A stretch of 64,000 bases of DNA, from NCBI RefSeq assembly GCF_050410775.1, contig NZ_CP191229.1. The stretch is one strand, 5' to 3'. The DNA is from Erwinia sp050410775. GTDB lineage: Bacteria > Pseudomonadota > Gammaproteobacteria > Enterobacterales > Enterobacteriaceae. Below, piece after piece: positions 62,120 through 64,000 of the stretch (its first letter is position 1; every line of letters begins with the position of its first letter). The notes under the pieces were generated by a model that saw nothing but the letters and a program-made list of their open reading frames with translations, was not told where the DNA came from and searched no databases. Made by a program: the position numbers and the translations under genes.

Positions 62120-64000
62120 AACGCCTCTCCGGCCTGCTGGGGCCTTAACTCACCATTTTTCAACGTGAGCAACAGGCCCCGCTGATAAACCACTTCCGGC
62201 GAGTGAGTGACAAAAATCAGGCCAATTCCCAGGCTGCGCAAATTATCCAGCACTTTTCGGGCAGTGGTTTTATCCAGGTTCGCCGTCACCTCATCGCACA
62301 ACAACCAGGCCGGACGGCCATACAGCGCGCGGGCGAGTACCAGGCGTTGCACTTCTCCGGCAGAGAACAGCGGGTTACCCGGCACAAAAGTGGTGTCATA
62401 GCCGTGGGGCAAAGCGGCAATAACCTGATGGATCTCCGCCAGCTGACAGGCGGCAATAATGTCCTGAATATCGGCTTCTGGCGCAAAACCAGCAATGTTT
62501 TCAGCCAGCGAGCCGCTAAACAGATGGTCATCTGCATGAATTATGCGGATATGCTGGCGCAGACTTTCCAAATCAAAGGATGCCTGCGGGAAGTCATTCA
62601 GCAGGATATCGCCGTCCGTCGGCTGCAAAATACCGGAGATCAAACGCAGCAATGTGGTTTTCCCTGAGCCGCTGTGCCCAATAATAACCGTTTCCTGCTG
62701 CGGCGTGAGCGTCAGGTTAAGGTTTTTCAGCACGGCGGTTTTCCCCGGAAATGCAAAACTGGCATTGTCAAAGGTCAGCGATGTAATTTCATCTAATTTA
62801 CGCTCGCCAAAGCTGTCACTGTCGCCAGGATAAGTAACCAGATCTCCAACACGTTCGAGCGGGCCTTTAAGTGCATTTTTCTCAAGATATTTATGCGCAA
62901 CGTCGACCATCGCATCGGAGAAATAACGTTTGTAGCTGAGATAAGCCACCAGCATACCGATGGTCATATCACCCTGTAGAATAGACCAGGCCCCCATACA
63001 AACTACAATCAGCTGCTCCGCATTAATCACTAATACTGAGGCGGCATCAAAGCGAGCCAGCAAACGCTCTTTTTTCATCAGGCCGTTAATGTGGCTGCGC
63101 ATGGCGCGATCGATCACGCTGTTATAATTATTGAGCATGTTATTGGCTTTGATCGTGACAATCCCTTTTTGCGTTTCCACCAGCAGGGATTCGTATTCTG
63201 CCGTTTTGGTTATGGAATTATCGACAGCCCGCTGATAAGGGCCAATTAATAAAAAGCGGATGGCGAAAAAAACGCTCATCGACAGCAATGTCACGGCCGC
63301 GATCTGCACGTTGTAGAACAGCATAAAGATCAGGCTGCACACGCTGATTAACATAGAATAAACCAGCGCAACGTAACCGTTGCTGATAAATTCAGCACAG
63401 CCATGCAGTGATTTTTCAATAGCGAGGATCACCCCGACCGGACGTGTGCGAAACCAGCTTGAGTGGGTGCGCAGTAAATAGCGCCGTATCGCCTGACTCA
63501 GCTCGTCATAAGCAAAGTTTCGCAGGCAAATTTCCAGTATCTGTTTAAGGAAACGGCTGGTCACATCAAAAATAAAGACAATGGCGAAGATACAGGTCAG
63601 CAGCACGACCAAATCATAATCACCGCGTGAAATCGCCTCATCAAGCACCAGCTGAATGTAAGCCGGTGATACCAGCATGATTATTAAGGTGAAAAGGGAA
63701 AACAGAAACAGCGTCACCTGCCGTTTCATTAACTGCGTCACCTGCGTGGCCAGTTGTGCTAACGAAAAGCTTTCTTCCTGAGTTTTCGCAGAAAAATCAG
63801 CCGCCGGGTGCAGCTCCAGCACAAAACCGGAGAACAGCGCTTCCGCTTCTTTATACCGATAGCGGCGCACGCCGCTGGCCGGATCGTGGATGGTGATGCC
63901 GCGATCGTCAGCCTGCACCACAACCACAAAATGATTGCCGCGCCAGAAGGCAATCAGCGGCAGATTGACCTGCCTGAGTTCCTGAACCTTTCCCTGCAAT
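62116..64000 (-). CDS. C39-peptidase ABC exporter (bacteriocin type), N-terminus outside window
   Basis: At least 627 residues are visible and the frame continues beyond the window. The first part is the end of a C39 peptidase domain with catalytic His in GNHFVVVV (residue 23 of the visible part) and Asp in IHDPASG (residue 39); the catalytic Cys would lie outside. Six transmembrane helices follow (about 95-350). The ATPase has Walker A GHSGSGKT (441-448), a diverged signature FSAGEVQ, Walker B LLCDEVTANLD and switch His in FVTHS. Such exporters remove a double-glycine leader while secreting a peptide. No precursor gene is visible in the window. Confidence 0.9.
   Translation of the reverse strand, partial: LQGKVQELRQVNLPLIAFWRGNHFVVVVQADDRGITIHDPASGVRRYRYKEAEALFSGFVLELHPAADFSAKTQEESFSLAQLATQVTQLMKRQVTLFLFSLFTLIIMLVSPAYIQLVLDEAISRGDYDLVVLLTCIFAIVFIFDVTSRFLKQILEICLRNFAYDELSQAIRRYLLRTHSSWFRTRPVGVILAIEKSLHGCAEFISNGYVALVYSMLISVCSLIFMLFYNVQIAAVTLLSMSVFFAIRFLLIGPYQRAVDNSITKTAEYESLLVETQKGIVTIKANNMLNNYNSVIDRAMRSHINGLMKKERLLARFDAASVLVINAEQLIVVCMGAWSILQGDMTIGMLVAYLSYKRYFSDAMVDVAHKYLEKNALKGPLERVGDLVTYPGDSDSFGERKLDEITSLTFDNASFAFPGKTAVLKNLNLTLTPQQETVIIGHSGSGKTTLLRLISGILQPTDGDILLNDFPQASFDLESLRQHIRIIHADDHLFSGSLAENIAGFAPEADIQDIIAACQLAEIHQVIAALPHGYDTTFVPGNPLFSAGEVQRLVLARALYGRPAWLLCDEVTANLDKTTARKVLDNLRSLGIGLIFVTHSPEVVYQRGLLLTLKNGELRPQQAGEAL

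Noticed and set aside
58426..64000. Classic integrated island at tRNA-Phe
   Set aside because: The tRNA is a common integration site, but I found no integrase and no repeat of the tRNA 3' end in the following 5.5 kb; the island idea stays open only beyond the window.

Overview
The window is chromosomal DNA from a gamma-proteobacterium of the order Enterobacterales. Protein sequence and gene order match the E. coli/Salmonella backbone closely (ubiI-ubiH-pepP-ygfB | zapA-6S RNA-ygfA | serA-rpiA | argP-yggE-argO-mscS-fbaA-pgk-epd-tktA | loiP-speB-speA-metK-galP-sprT-endA-rsmE-gshB-yqgE-yqgF-yggR-yggS-yggT-rdgB-hemW-yggN-yggL-trmB-mutY-yggX-mltC ... speC-tRNA-Phe). Small losses and replacements relative to E. 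coli (no yggU, no yggM-ansB, no nupG, a different gene beside ubiI) suggest a relative such as the Erwiniaceae (Pantoea/Erwinia/Mixta). That placement is an inference; no phylogeny could be run.

Layout. 0-3.5 kb: a D-threonate catabolic operon (kdgT-type permease, dtnK, partial pdxA2), with yacL beside it. 4-9.8 kb: ubiquinone hydroxylases, pepP, ygfB, zapA, 6S RNA and ygfA. 9.8-16 kb: serA, rpiA, and the ArgP regulator with its expected target argO, plus mscS. 16-22 kb: glycolysis and pentose phosphate genes (fbaA, pgk, epd, tktA). 22-34.6 kb: loiP, polyamine genes (speB, speA), metK with a MetJ box array, galP with GalR/S-type operators, then sprT to yqgF. 34.6-43.9 kb: a hexuronate island (ygjV, uxaA, uxaB, uxaC, a TRAP transporter in place of the usual ExuT permease, and exuR) set between yqgF and yggR, which are adjacent in E. 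coli. 43.9-52.5 kb: housekeeping genes yggR to mltC. 52.5-55.6 kb: a two-gene operon encoding the two halves of a Tm-1-like protein (UPF0261 plus a TIM-barrel PEP-hydrolase-family protein), with a divergent TetR-type regulator; it lies where E. coli has nupG. 55.6-58.5 kb: speC and tRNA-Phe(GAA). 58.8-64 kb: accessory DNA past the tRNA: a LysM / GlsB-YeaQ / YidB stress-type trio, then a C39-peptidase ABC exporter, a 244-residue protein I do not recognise, and a HlyD-type adaptor. That operon runs off the window end.

The most unusual structural signal is a 153-bp gap-free repeat present three times (3780-3932, 13231-13383, 23015-23167). It is a long imperfect palindrome lying just after genes. 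At two loci it is bracketed by direct copies of a 22-26 bp terminator-like hairpin whose sequence differs between loci, as if the element had inserted into a terminator and duplicated the stem. Other points of interest are the split Tm-1 operon, the exporter operon with an unknown middle gene, and the rewired hexuronate island with candidate ExuR sites.
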